From NCBI RefSeq assembly GCF_004004555.2, contig NZ_SACP01000019.1, forward strand, positions 1 through 64,000: a stretch of DNA of 64,000 bases, written 5' to 3'. Both the position numbers and the translations under genes were made by a program. The notes under the pieces are model-generated. The model saw only the letters and a program-made list of their open reading frames with translations, searched no databases and was not told where the DNA came from. Shown here piece by piece: positions 1 through 9,753 of the stretch; position 1 is the first letter of the stretch, and each line of letters begins with the position of its first letter. Origin of the DNA: Methylobacterium oryzihabitans. Its GTDB lineage: Bacteria; Pseudomonadota; Alphaproteobacteria; Rhizobiales; Beijerinckiaceae.

Positions 1-195
1 AGCGCCGGGCTGCGGCACCGCAGCGCCGAGTTGCGGCGCGAGGCCGGCCTGCGACGCGGGCGGCGGACCCGCCGGGGACGTCGGCGTCGCGACGGCCGCC
101 GGCACCGGCGCCTCCTGCGCGAAGGCGCCCGAAAGGCCGGGTTGTCCGGCCAGCAGCGCCGCGATCGCCGCGGCGGCCCTGCGCGTGGGCGCCAT
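1..195 (-). CDS. Putative secreted protein, N-terminal part only
   Basis: The reading frame starts with ATG at 195 and runs off the left edge of the window without a stop, so only about 65 residues are seen. A GGGAG ribosome-binding site lies just upstream. The N-terminus has an arginine pair followed by an Ala/Leu-rich stretch and a likely signal-peptidase site near FAQE, so export is likely. The rest is Pro/Ala-rich linker sequence with no recognisable domain. The function is unknown, and the domain that would identify it lies outside the window. Confidence 0.6.
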   Translation of the reverse strand, partial: MAPTRRAAAAIAALLAGQPGLSGAFAQEAPVPAAVATPTSPAGPPPASQAGLAPQLGAAVPQPGA

Positions 196-462
196 GCTCG
201 TCTCCCGAAAGCGGCACCGGGACTCCGGCGCCGACACAACCATAACTCACAACGGCCGAGCCCGAGCGTGCGGCGACGCACGGCCTTGCGTGCGACGAGC
301 GCGCCGTCTCGGGCGGCCCGGGCCGATCGATGATACCGACGCCCGCCCGACCGGCATCCGCCGTCCGGTGGAGGATCGGCCCGGCTCACCGGGCGCCAGA
401 CACGATCCTCCCGGCGAAATCATGGCTCCGGCCACGAGAGACTCTGCCGGGCGCCAGACCGC

Positions 463-1947
<1,485 letters not shown>

Positions 1948-2249
1948 CTCGTTCCCTTCGCGGAGCGCGAGGCGCGCGGCGCCGGTGCTAGGCCGGAGGA
2001 CCGGCGGGCTTCGCGGCGCTGTTTCGTTTCGAGCCGGATGCTGCGTCAGAAGCGTAAAGTCGTGCTTAACGTCAATCGCAAGTTTTCCCGCCGCCGGCCC
2101 GAGGCCCTGCGCGTCACGCGGGGACGCGCCCTGCGCGGCGGCGTCGCACCGGGGCCGGGGCGCCGCCGACGGTTGATTGGGGCAGGGGGGCGCCGATATG
2201 TCGGGCGGCCCAGCCCATCCGCGTTCCGAGCCAGAGGATTTCTCCGTCC
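1948..2249. promoter_or_regulatory. Divergent intergenic region
   Basis: This is a 302-base gap between the divergently transcribed sigma-54 regulator and the peptidase gene. No convincing ORF is present. The only AT-richer part is around 2035-2085. Read toward the regulator it contains TTGCGA, 17 bases, then TTTACG, a weak promoter-like arrangement. This is suggestive only. Confidence 0.3.
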
Positions 2250-4115
2250 ATGTCGAGCCGAGCCCTGCCGCGCCGAGCCGCCGCGCCGTCGGAACTCCCC
2301 CTGAGCGCCGCCCTGGCCGCGGTCCGGGCCGTCGACCTCGGCCCGCTGCCGGAGTGGGACCTGTCGGACCTCTATGCCGGCCTCGACGACCCGGCCTTCT
2401 CCGCCGACCTCGCCCGGGCGGAGGCCGAGTGCCGGGGCTTCGCCGCACGGTATCGCGGCCGCATCGCCGACCTCGCGGCGGCCGGCGACGCGCACGAGCG
2501 CCTCGGCACCGCGGTCGCCGCCTACGAGGCGGTCGAGGACCTGCTCGGCCGGCTGATGTCCTTCGCCGGGCTCGTCTATTCCGGCGACACCACCGATCCG
2601 GCGCGGGCGAAGTTCTACGGCGACACCCAGGAGCGCCTCACCGCCGCCGCCGGCGACCTGCTGTTCTTCACCCTGGAGCTGAACCGGGTCGAGGACGGGC
2701 GCATCGACGCCGCCACCGCCCTGCCGCCGCTCGCCCGCTACCGGCCGTGGCTGGAGGACGTGCGCCGCGAGAAGCCGCACCAGCTCAGCGACGAGGCGGA
2801 GAAGCTGTTTCTCGAGAAGTCGGTCACCGGCCGGGCGGCCTGGAACCGGCTGTTCGACGAGACCCTGGCCTCCCTGCGCTTTCCCTTGCGCGGCGAGGAA
2901 CTGCCGCTCGAACCGACCCTCAACAAGCTCCAGGACTCCGACGGGGCGGTCCGCCGGGAGGCGGCCGAGAGCCTCAGCCGGGTTTTTCGGGCGAACCTGC
3001 GCACCTTCACGCTCATCACCAACACGCTCGCCAAGGACAAGGAGATCGCCGACCGCTGGCGCGGATTCCGTGACGTCGCCGATTCGCGCCACCTCGCCAA
3101 CCGGGTCGAGCCGGAGGTGGTCGAGGCGCTGGTCGCCGCCGTTCAGGGCGCCTATCCGCGGCTGTCGCACCGCTACTATCGCCTGAAGGCGAAGTGGTTC
3201 GACCGCGACAGCCTCGACTACTGGGACCGCAACGCGCCGCTGCCGCGGGTCGAGCAGCGCACGATCCCCTGGGCCGAGGCCCGCGAGACCGTGCTGTCGG
3301 CCTACGCGGCGTTCTCGCCCCGGATGGCCGAGATCGCGCGGCGGTTCTTCGACGGCAACTGGATCGACGCGCCGGTGCGCCCCGGCAAGGCGCCGGGCGC
3401 CTTCGCGCACCCGACCGTGCCCTCGGCCCACCCCTACGTGCTGGTGAACTACCAGGGCAAGCCGCGGGACGTGATGACGCTCGCCCACGAGCTCGGCCAC
3501 GGCGTGCATCAGGTGCTCGCCGCCGGCAACGGTGCCCTGATGGCGCCGACGCCGCTGACGCTGGCCGAGACCGCGAGCGTGTTCGGCGAGATGCTGACCT
3601 TCCGGCGCGTCCTCGACACCCTCGCCGACCCGACCCAGCGCCGGGCGATGCTCGCCGCCAAGGTCGAGGACATGATCAACACGGTGGTGCGCCAGATCGC
3701 GTTCTACGCCTTCGAGCGCAAGGTCCACCTCGCCCGCCGCGAGGGCGAGCTGACCGCCGACCAGATCTGCGCGCTGTGGATGTCGGTCCAGGCCGAGAGC
3801 CTCGGCCCGGCGATCCGGCTCGATGCCGGCTACCAGCCGTTCTGGTCCTACGTCCCGCACTTCATCCATTCGCCGTTCTACGTCTACGCCTACGCGTTCG
3901 GCGACTGCCTCGTGAACTCGCTCTACGGCGTGTATTCCCGCGCGGAGGAGGGCTTCGTGGAGCGCTACTTTGCCCTGCTCTCGGCCGGCGGCGCCAAGCC
4001 GTACAACGAGCTGCTGGCCCCGTTCGGCCTCGACGCCCGCGATCCGGCCTTCTGGCAGATCGGCCTGTCGATGATCGAGGGGATGATCGCGGAGCTGGAG
4101 GCGATGGAGGCGTAG
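2250..4115 (+). CDS. pepF: M3 family oligoendopeptidase F
   Basis: This is a cytoplasmic zinc metallopeptidase that cleaves short peptides. The 621-residue length fits the bacterial PepF/oligoendopeptidase family. The zinc motif HELGH is at about residues 413-417, and the third ligand is expected in LAETASVFGE about 25 residues later. The conserved late tract with HFIHSPFYVYAYAFG, typical of the family, is present near the end. It is monocistronic and ends head-to-head with pyk across a hairpin. Its role is most likely peptide turnover. The family call is firm; the substrate is inferred. Confidence 0.93.
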   Translation: MSSRALPRRAAAPSELPLSAALAAVRAVDLGPLPEWDLSDLYAGLDDPAFSADLARAEAECRGFAARYRGRIADLAAAGDAHERLGTAVAAYEAVEDLLGRLMSFAGLVYSGDTTDPARAKFYGDTQERLTAAAGDLLFFTLELNRVEDGRIDAATALPPLARYRPWLEDVRREKPHQLSDEAEKLFLEKSVTGRAAWNRLFDETLASLRFPLRGEELPLEPTLNKLQDSDGAVRREAAESLSRVFRANLRTFTLITNTLAKDKEIADRWRGFRDVADSRHLANRVEPEVVEALVAAVQGAYPRLSHRYYRLKAKWFDRDSLDYWDRNAPLPRVEQRTIPWAEARETVLSAYAAFSPRMAEIARRFFDGNWIDAPVRPGKAPGAFAHPTVPSAHPYVLVNYQGKPRDVMTLAHELGHGVHQVLAAGNGALMAPTPLTLAETASVFGEMLTFRRVLDTLADPTQRRAMLAAKVEDMINTVVRQIAFYAFERKVHLARREGELTADQICALWMSVQAESLGPAIRLDAGYQPFWSYVPHFIHSPFYVYAYAFGDCLVNSLYGVYSRAEEGFVERYFALLSAGGAKPYNELLAPFGLDARDPAFWQIGLSMIEGMIAELEAMEA

Positions 4116-4140
4116 GGGACTCCCTGCGCTTGCTCCGAAC

Positions 4141-4162
4141 CCTCCCCCCTCTGCGGGGGAGG
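4141..4162. terminator. GC hairpin between convergent pepF and pyk
   Basis: An 8-bp perfect stem (CCTCCCCC at 4141-4148, GGGGGAGG at 4155-4162) closes a 6-base loop in the 75-base gap between two convergent genes. It has no T-tract, so it is at best a weak or bidirectional terminator, or a copy of a short intergenic palindrome. Confidence 0.45.
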
Positions 4163-4190
4163 GCTGCTGCGCTGCTCCGGCCTAGCCCCC

Positions 4191-5627
4191 TCACGCCTTG
4201 GCGGCGTGCTCCCGCGTCACCTCGGCGATGCGCACGAGGTTGGTGGCGCCGGGCGTGCCGAAGGGCAGGCCCGCCACCACGATCACCCGGTCGCCGACCA
4301 CCGCGAAGCCCTCGCGCACCGCGAACTTGCAGGCGCGGAACGACATGTCGTCGATGTCGCTGGCGTCGTTGGTCACGATCGGGTGGGTGCCCCAGGCGAG
4401 CGCGAGGCGCCGGGCGGTCTCGCGCTTGGGGGTCAGCGCGATCACCGAGGCGTTGGGGCGCGAGCGGGCGAGCCGCAGCGCCGTCGAGCCGGAGGCGGTC
4501 CAGGCCATGATCGCGCCGAGGCCGAGGGTCTCGACGATCTGGTGGGCGGCCGCCGCGATGGCGTCGGAACTCGTCGGCTCGGGCGGCGTGCGCTGGGCGG
4601 TGATGATCGACCAGTAGATCGCGTCGCGCTCGACCTGCTCGGCGATGCGGTTCATCGTCGCGACCGCCTCGACCGGGAAGGCGCCCGACGCGCTCTCGGC
4701 CGACAGCATCACCGCGTCGGCGCCCTCGTAGACCGCGGTCGCGACGTCCGAGACCTCGGCCCGGGTCGGGACCGGGGCGGTGATCATCGATTCGAGCATC
4801 TGGGTCGCCACCACCACCGGCTTGCCGAGGCGGCGGGCGGCGCGGGTGATGCGCTTCTGCACGCCGGGCACCTGCTCCAGCGGCATCTCGACCCCGAGAT
4901 CGCCGCGGGCGACCATCAGGCCGTCGGCGACCTCCATGATCGCGTCGAGGCAGCCGAGCGCCTGCGGCTTCTCGATCTTGGCCATCACCATCGCGCGCCC
5001 GCCGGCGATCGCCTTGACCTCGGCGACGTCCTCCGGGCGCTGCACGAACGACAGCGCGATCCAGTCGGCGCCGGCGGCGAGACCGGCATCGAGGTCGCCG
5101 CGATCCTTCTCGGTCAGCGCCGCCACGGGAATCGTGGTGTCGGGCAGCGACACGCCCTTGCGGTTCGAGATCCGCCCGCCGACGACGACCCGGGTGACGG
5201 CCCGCTCGGGCCCGACCTCGGTCACGGTGAGGCGCAGCTTGCCGTCGTCGATGATGACGGTGTGGCCGGGCTCCAGCGCCGACAGGATCTCGGGATGGGG
5301 CAGGTGGACCCGGGTGGCGTCGCCGGGCGCCGCGTCGCCGTCGAGGACGAAGCTCTGGCCGTTCTCCAGTATCGCCGCGTCGTCGGCGAAGCGGCCGACC
5401 CGCAGCTTCGGGCCCTGGAGGTCGACCAGCACCGCGATCGGCCGGCGCAGGCGCTGCTCGACCGCCCGGATCGTCGCCACGGTCTCGGCCAGCCGCTCCC
5501 GCGGCAGGTGGCTCATGTTGATGCGGAACACGTCGGCGCCGGCCTCGAACAGCCGGGCGATCATCTCGGGGTCGCTCGATGCCGGGCCGAGGGTCGCGAC
5601 GATCTTGGTGCGGCGGGCGCGGGTCAT
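4191..5627 (-). CDS. pyk: Pyruvate kinase
   Basis: It converts phosphoenolpyruvate and ADP to pyruvate and ATP, the last step of glycolysis. At 478 residues it is a normal bacterial pyruvate kinase. It opens with TKIVATLGPAS and has NMSH, the catalytic-lysine region MAKIEKPQAL, the metal-binding MVARGDLGVE, and the signature TQMLESM followed by PTRAEVSDVATAVYEGADA. The C-terminal effector domain is complete. ATG 5627 is supported by family alignment. It precedes a DUF1036 gene and glycerate kinase on the same strand, a grouping that fits C3 metabolism at the PEP/pyruvate node. Confidence 0.97.
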   Translation of the reverse strand: MTRARRTKIVATLGPASSDPEMIARLFEAGADVFRINMSHLPRERLAETVATIRAVEQRLRRPIAVLVDLQGPKLRVGRFADDAAILENGQSFVLDGDAAPGDATRVHLPHPEILSALEPGHTVIIDDGKLRLTVTEVGPERAVTRVVVGGRISNRKGVSLPDTTIPVAALTEKDRGDLDAGLAAGADWIALSFVQRPEDVAEVKAIAGGRAMVMAKIEKPQALGCLDAIMEVADGLMVARGDLGVEMPLEQVPGVQKRITRAARRLGKPVVVATQMLESMITAPVPTRAEVSDVATAVYEGADAVMLSAESASGAFPVEAVATMNRIAEQVERDAIYWSIITAQRTPPEPTSSDAIAAAAHQIVETLGLGAIMAWTASGSTALRLARSRPNASVIALTPKRETARRLALAWGTHPIVTNDASDIDDMSFRACKFAVREGFAVVGDRVIVVAGLPFGTPGATNLVRIAEVTREHAAKA

Positions 5628-5652
5628 GAGTATTCCGAAAGGGAGGGGGCGG

Positions 5653-6102
5653 TCAGGGGGCGGGGCGGCCGGGATCGGTGAGCTGGATCGTCCAGCTCTT
5701 CTGCTCGCCGGTATCGACCTCGAAGAAGCCGTTGCGGTCGTAGCCGCGCGCGAGGCAGTCGTCGACGCCCCGGATGGTGAATTCGCGGTCGCGGGTGCAC
5801 ATCAGCGAGCGCCCGCTCCACTCGCCGCCGCGGTCGTAGTCGACCGCGAAGACGTAGTAGTACCGGCCGGCGAGGGATCCCTTGAGCAGGGTCTCGCAGC
5901 CCTTGGAGGCGAGGTTCCACCACCCCTCCGTCACCCAGCCGCCGGCGTCGCGGTAGCCGAGGGCGACGCCGATGCGGCTCGCCGTCATGTTGCACAGGCG
6001 CAGGTCCGCCAGGGCCGGGGTCGCGCCCGCGAGGGCGAGCGCGAGGGCCGGGAGGGCGGCGCGGGTCAGGGTCTCAGCCAACCAGGATGATGCGGCAATC
6101 AT
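5653..6102 (-). CDS. DUF1036 family exported protein
   Basis: This is a 149-residue protein. It has a signal peptide (hydrophobic Ala/Leu stretch at about 12-32, cleavage near ALA-D) followed by a DUF1036 domain. The domain is recognised by its start, LRLCNMTASRIGVALGYRD, and by a mature part rich in W, Y and G with Cys residues that could form disulfides. DUF1036 proteins are exported, beta-rich and of unknown function. The gene often sits beside pyk in alphaproteobacteria, as here. The ATG at 6102 overlaps the 3' end of the glycerate kinase gene by 29 bases, suggesting co-transcription. A start a few codons further in is possible. Confidence 0.85.
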   Translation of the reverse strand: MIAASSWLAETLTRAALPALALALAGATPALADLRLCNMTASRIGVALGYRDAGGWVTEGWWNLASKGCETLLKGSLAGRYYYVFAVDYDRGGEWSGRSLMCTRDREFTIRGVDDCLARGYDRNGFFEVDTGEQKSWTIQLTDPGRPAP

Positions 6103-7369
6103 TGACGTTGGTGCGGGTGGGCCCGGGGCGTACGAGGTCGCCGATCCGGTCGAAGAACGGGGTCGAGTCGTTGTCGTCCAGGCTCGCCCGCGGGTCCAGC
6201 CCGGCGGCGGCCGCGCGGGCGAGCGTCGTCTCGTCGACGATCGCGCCGGCCGGGTCGGTGGCCTCGCCGCGGCCGCCGTCGGTGCCGTCGGTGTCGGCCG
6301 ACAGGGCGGCGATGCTCGGCGCCCCGTCGAGGGCGACCGCGAGCGCCAGCATGTATTCCTGGTTCGGCCCGCCCTGGCCCTCGCCGCGGATCGTCACGGT
6401 GAGCTCGCCGCCGGAGATCAGCGCGACCCGGCGGCCCTCCGCCGCCCGGGCGCGGGCGATGGCGGCGTGCTCGGCCGCGACCTCGCGGGCCTCGCCCTCG
6501 AGGTCGGCGCCGAGCAGCTCGGGCTCGTAGCCGGCGGCGCGCGCCGCCGTCGCCGCCGCGGTCAGCGCGTCGATCGGCCGGGCGATGATCCGGAACTCGG
6601 CACGGGCGAAGAGCGGGTCGCCGGGCTTGGGGCTCTCGTTGCCGCCCTCCGCCAGCAGGGCCGCCGCCGCCGGCGGCAGGGCGATGCCGCGGCGCTCGCA
6701 GATCGCCCTCGCGTCGGCGAGGGTCGTCGGGTCGGGCACGGTCGGGCCCGAGGCGATCACCGCCGGGTCGTCGCGCGGCACGTCGGAGATGGCGAGGGTC
6801 AGGAGCGAGCCGGCCTCGCGGGCGGCGCGGGCGAGGCGCCCGCCCTTGATCCGCGACAGGTGCTTGCGCACGCAGTTGATCTCGTCGATCGGCGCGCCCG
6901 AGCGCAGCAGCGCCCGGGTGATGCCCTGCTTCTCCGCGAGCGTCAGGTCGCCGGCCGGGGCGATCCAGTTGGCCGAGCCGCCACCCGACAGCAGCACCAG
7001 CACCGCGTCGTCCGCACCGGCCGAGGCGGCGAGATCCAGGCTGCGCCTCGTGGCGTCGATCCCGGCCTGATCCGGCACCGGATGGCCGGCCTCGATCACC
7101 GCGATCGACCCGGCCGGCTCGCCGTAGCCGTGGCGGGCGACCGCGAGGCCGACCAGCCGGTCGGGCCCGAGGCCGTGGGTCTCGCGGTAGTGCCGCTCGG
7201 CCACCGCCGCCATGCTCGCCCCGGCCTTGCCGGCGCCGAGGATCACCAGCCGGCCGGCCGGCGGCGGCGGCAGCGCCGGCACGAGGCAGCCGCGGGGATG
7301 GGCGGCGGTCACCGCGGCGTCGAGGAGGCGCAGCAGCAGGTCGCGGCGGGCATCGGAGGCGTCGGTCAC
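6074..7369 (-). CDS. gckA: Glycerate 2-kinase (MOFRL/TtuD family)
   Basis: This 431-residue protein is of the D-glycerate 2-kinase family with the N-terminal DUF4147 fold and C-terminal MOFRL domain. The N-terminal nucleotide region has LGAGKAGASMA, then the central LLSGGGSAN and KHLSRIKGGRLA. The C-terminus has LISGGELTVT, GGPNQEYMLALA and DTDGTDGGRGEATDPAGA. GTG 7369 is chosen because GGAAAC precedes it and the family start fits. In Methylobacterium this enzyme (GckA) makes 2-phosphoglycerate from glycerate in the serine cycle for C1 assimilation. Its neighbours pyk and DUF1036 agree. Older annotations may call it hydroxypyruvate reductase TtuD. Confidence 0.9.
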   Translation of the reverse strand: MTDASDARRDLLLRLLDAAVTAAHPRGCLVPALPPPPAGRLVILGAGKAGASMAAVAERHYRETHGLGPDRLVGLAVARHGYGEPAGSIAVIEAGHPVPDQAGIDATRRSLDLAASAGADDAVLVLLSGGGSANWIAPAGDLTLAEKQGITRALLRSGAPIDEINCVRKHLSRIKGGRLARAAREAGSLLTLAISDVPRDDPAVIASGPTVPDPTTLADARAICERRGIALPPAAAALLAEGGNESPKPGDPLFARAEFRIIARPIDALTAAATAARAAGYEPELLGADLEGEAREVAAEHAAIARARAAEGRRVALISGGELTVTIRGEGQGGPNQEYMLALAVALDGAPSIAALSADTDGTDGGRGEATDPAGAIVDETTLARAAAAGLDPRASLDDNDSTPFFDRIGDLVRPGPTRTNVNDCRIILVG

Positions 7370-7392
7370 GGAGCGTTTCCTCGTCGCGTCGT

Positions 7393-8328
7393 TCAGGAGC
7401 GGGAGCGGCGGGGCCGGGCGACCACGATGCCGAACAGGATCAGGCCGCCGCCGAGCCCCTGGGCCGGGGTGATCGCCTCGCCGAGGATCAGCCAGCCGAG
7501 GGCGGCCGCCGCCACCGCTTCGAGGAAGATCACCAGCGACGAGAACCCGGCCGGCAGGCGGCCCAGCGCCACCGAGAGCAGGCCCTGGCCGCCGACATGG
7601 CTGAGCAGCGCCAGCGCCAGCAGGGCGGCGACGCCGGTTCCGGTCCGCGGCAGCAGCGGCCCGCCGGCGACGAGCGCCACCGCGAGCAGCACCAGGGCGG
7701 TGACGCCGGTGGCGACGAAGGTCACCCGGGCGGCGCCGAGCCCGCGGGCGCGGGCGCGCTCGACGAACAGGAAGTAGAGGGCGAAGAACACCGCCGTGAC
7801 CAGCCCGTCGCGGTCGCCGGCGAGGCGGCCGGGATCGACTTGCACCGACTGCCCGACCAGGGCGGCGCCGCCGGCGAGGCACAGGGCGAGCCCGGCGAGC
7901 ATCCGCCCGCCCGGGCGCCGGCCGAGGCCGAGCCACGCGAACAGCACGACGAAGACCGGGGCGGTGGTGGCGAAGAAGGTCGCGTTGGCGACCGTGGTGC
8001 CGAGGATCGCCCGGTGCCAGAAGAACAGGTCGCCCGCGAAGGCGAGGCCCGCGAGCAGGGCCGACGGCGCGAGCCAGTGGCCGCGCAGGGCCGGCCGGCG
8101 CGCCTCCTCCCAGCGCATCCAGGCGAGGAGCGCGGGCAGCGCCAGGGCGACGCGCCAGAACGCGCTCGCGAACGGGCCGATCTCCGGGCTGACGACGCGC
8201 ACGAAGATCGGCGAGATCCCCATCGCGACCGCACCGGCGATCAGGGCGGCCAGGGCCGGCCCGATGCCCTCGGCGCTGTCGCGGGGAGCGGCGTCGAGGC
8301 CGGCGGCGTCGGGGAGGGCGCGGGTCAT
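7393..8328 (-). CDS. EamA/DMT family transporter
   Basis: This 311-residue inner-membrane protein has about ten hydrophobic segments arranged as two EamA repeats. The loop with ISPIFVRVVSPEIGPF near the N-terminus and the late segment with ALGWLILGEAITPAQGLGGGLI are typical of the drug/metabolite transporter superfamily. These usually export amino acids or other small metabolites. The substrate cannot be read from sequence. ATG 8328 begins the first helix after a short cytoplasmic leader. It lies 23 bases upstream of glycerate kinase on the same strand and may be co-transcribed with it. Confidence 0.88.
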   Translation of the reverse strand: MTRALPDAAGLDAAPRDSAEGIGPALAALIAGAVAMGISPIFVRVVSPEIGPFASAFWRVALALPALLAWMRWEEARRPALRGHWLAPSALLAGLAFAGDLFFWHRAILGTTVANATFFATTAPVFVVLFAWLGLGRRPGGRMLAGLALCLAGGAALVGQSVQVDPGRLAGDRDGLVTAVFFALYFLFVERARARGLGAARVTFVATGVTALVLLAVALVAGGPLLPRTGTGVAALLALALLSHVGGQGLLSVALGRLPAGFSSLVIFLEAVAAAALGWLILGEAITPAQGLGGGLILFGIVVARPRRSRS

Positions 8329-8374
8329 GGAACGGGTCCGGCCGGAATCGGGGCGTCGGCAGCGACGGGTCGCG

Positions 8375-8429
8375 GTCAGCACTGGCGGTGGCCGTCAGCA
8401 CTGGCGGTTGCCGCCAGCACTATGGCAAC
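8375..8429. repeat. Three tandem 19-bp repeats in a divergent intergenic region
   Basis: Two copies of GTCAGCACTGGCGGTGGCC (8375-8393 and 8394-8412) differ at one base. A third, degenerate copy (8413-8429) keeps only the first part (GCCAGCACT). They lie between the divergent EamA transporter and N-formylglutamate amidohydrolase genes. The 19-bp period and direct orientation suggest either a protein-binding array or a chance tandem duplication. Confidence 0.55.
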
Positions 8430-8527
8430 TCGCCGGCCCCGTCACCCCACCGGAGAGTCGGGGCCCGGCTGGCCGCTCCTCGGTCATTTGGGGTATGCGG
8501 GGCGCTCCCCTGTCCGGACCGGCCGCG

Positions 8528-9304
8528 ATGCACCCTCCCCACCCCGTCGAGTCGATTCCCGGCGATCCGGCCTGCGGCGTGCTGCTGCTGTGCGACCACG
8601 CCTCGAACGCGGTGCCGGCCGACCTCGCCGATCTCGGCCTCGCGGCGCCGCATTTCGAGCGCCACATCGCCTACGACATCGGGGCGGCGGCGGTGACGCG
8701 CTCGCTCGCCCGCCGGCTCGGGGCGCCGGCCCTGCTCACCACCTTCTCGCGGCTCATCATCGACCCCAACCGCGGCCGCGACGACCCGACCCTGGTGATG
8801 CGGCTCTCGGACGGTGCGGTGGTCCCGGGCAACGCCCGCATCACGCCCGACGCGGTGGCGGCGCGGATCGCCCGGTTCTACGATCCCTACGACGCGGCGA
8901 TCGTCGCGGCGATCGAGGCCGCCGAGGCGGCGGGGGCGCCGCCGGCGATCGTCACGATCCACAGCTTCACCCCGGCCTGGCGCGGCGTGGCGCGGCCCTG
9001 GGAGGTCGGGATCCTGTGGGACCGCGACGACCGCCTCGCCGGACCGCTGATCCGCGGCCTGAGCGAGGATCCGGCCGGGTTCACGGTCGGCGACAACCAG
9101 CCCTATGGCGGCGGGCTGCCCGGCGACACGATCGACCGCCACGCCATCGCCCGGGGCCTGCCGAACGCCCTGGTCGAGATCCGCCAGGACCTGATCGGCG
9201 ACGAGGCCGGGGCCGAGGACTGGGCCGCGCGCTTCGCCGGCCTGCTCGCGCCCCTGATCGCGCCGCCGGCGCCCTTGACGCGGCCGGTGCCGCCGCCGAC
9301 CTGA
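8528..9304 (+). CDS. N-formylglutamate amidohydrolase-like protein
   Basis: This 258-residue protein belongs to the N-formylglutamate amidohydrolase/HutG-like family. It has an early LLCDHASNAVP, then LIIDPNRGRDDP, IVTIHSFTP, and DNQPYGGG with the late LVEIRQDLIGDE. These are the conserved metal- and substrate-site segments. Members in this branch are often predicted amidohydrolases that need not act in histidine breakdown, and no other hut gene is nearby. ATG 8528 is used. An in-frame ATG at 8495 has a GGGG just upstream and would add 11 residues. It is followed 29 bases later by DUF1244. Confidence 0.88.
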   Translation: MHPPHPVESIPGDPACGVLLLCDHASNAVPADLADLGLAAPHFERHIAYDIGAAAVTRSLARRLGAPALLTTFSRLIIDPNRGRDDPTLVMRLSDGAVVPGNARITPDAVAARIARFYDPYDAAIVAAIEAAEAAGAPPAIVTIHSFTPAWRGVARPWEVGILWDRDDRLAGPLIRGLSEDPAGFTVGDNQPYGGGLPGDTIDRHAIARGLPNALVEIRQDLIGDEAGAEDWAARFAGLLAPLIAPPAPLTRPVPPPT

Positions 9305-9333
9305 GCGGACGACGCAGCGAGGAGACGCAGCCG

Positions 9334-9639
9334 ATGGACGGGATCGACGAGGCCACCCGCACCGAACTCGAAGCCGCGGTGTTCCGCCGGCTGGTGTCCC
9401 ACCTCCAGGGGCGCACCGACGTGCAGAACATCGACCTGATGAACCTCGCCGGGTTCTGCCGCAACTGCCTGTCGAACTGGCTCAAGGACGCCGCCGACGC
9501 CCGCGGCCTGCCGCTGACCAAGGACCAGAGCCGGGAGGAGGTCTACGGCATGCCCTACGACGAGTGGAAGGCGCGCCACCAGAACGAGGCGAGCCCGGAG
9601 CAGCAGGCGGCGTTCGCCGCGAAGGCCGCGGGACATTGA
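9334..9639 (+). CDS. DUF1244 family protein
   Basis: This 101-residue cytoplasmic protein matches the DUF1244 family, best seen in NLAGFCRNCLSNWLKDAA and the later EEVYGMPYDEWK. The pair of Cys residues in FCRNC is a candidate metal-binding or redox site, but the family has no established function. A GAGGAGA Shine-Dalgarno precedes ATG 9334. It follows the N-formylglutamate amidohydrolase-like gene closely and is probably in the same transcript. Confidence 0.9.
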   Translation: MDGIDEATRTELEAAVFRRLVSHLQGRTDVQNIDLMNLAGFCRNCLSNWLKDAADARGLPLTKDQSREEVYGMPYDEWKARHQNEASPEQQAAFAAKAAGH

Positions 9640-9753
9640 GGGAGCCCGGGCGACCCTGAGCGGCCGCGGCCGCATGCCCGCCACCGAAGGTCCGAGCCGC
9701 CGACGCGTCGTCATCGGTCTCGGGAAGGCCCGGCCCGGACGAACCCGCCGACC

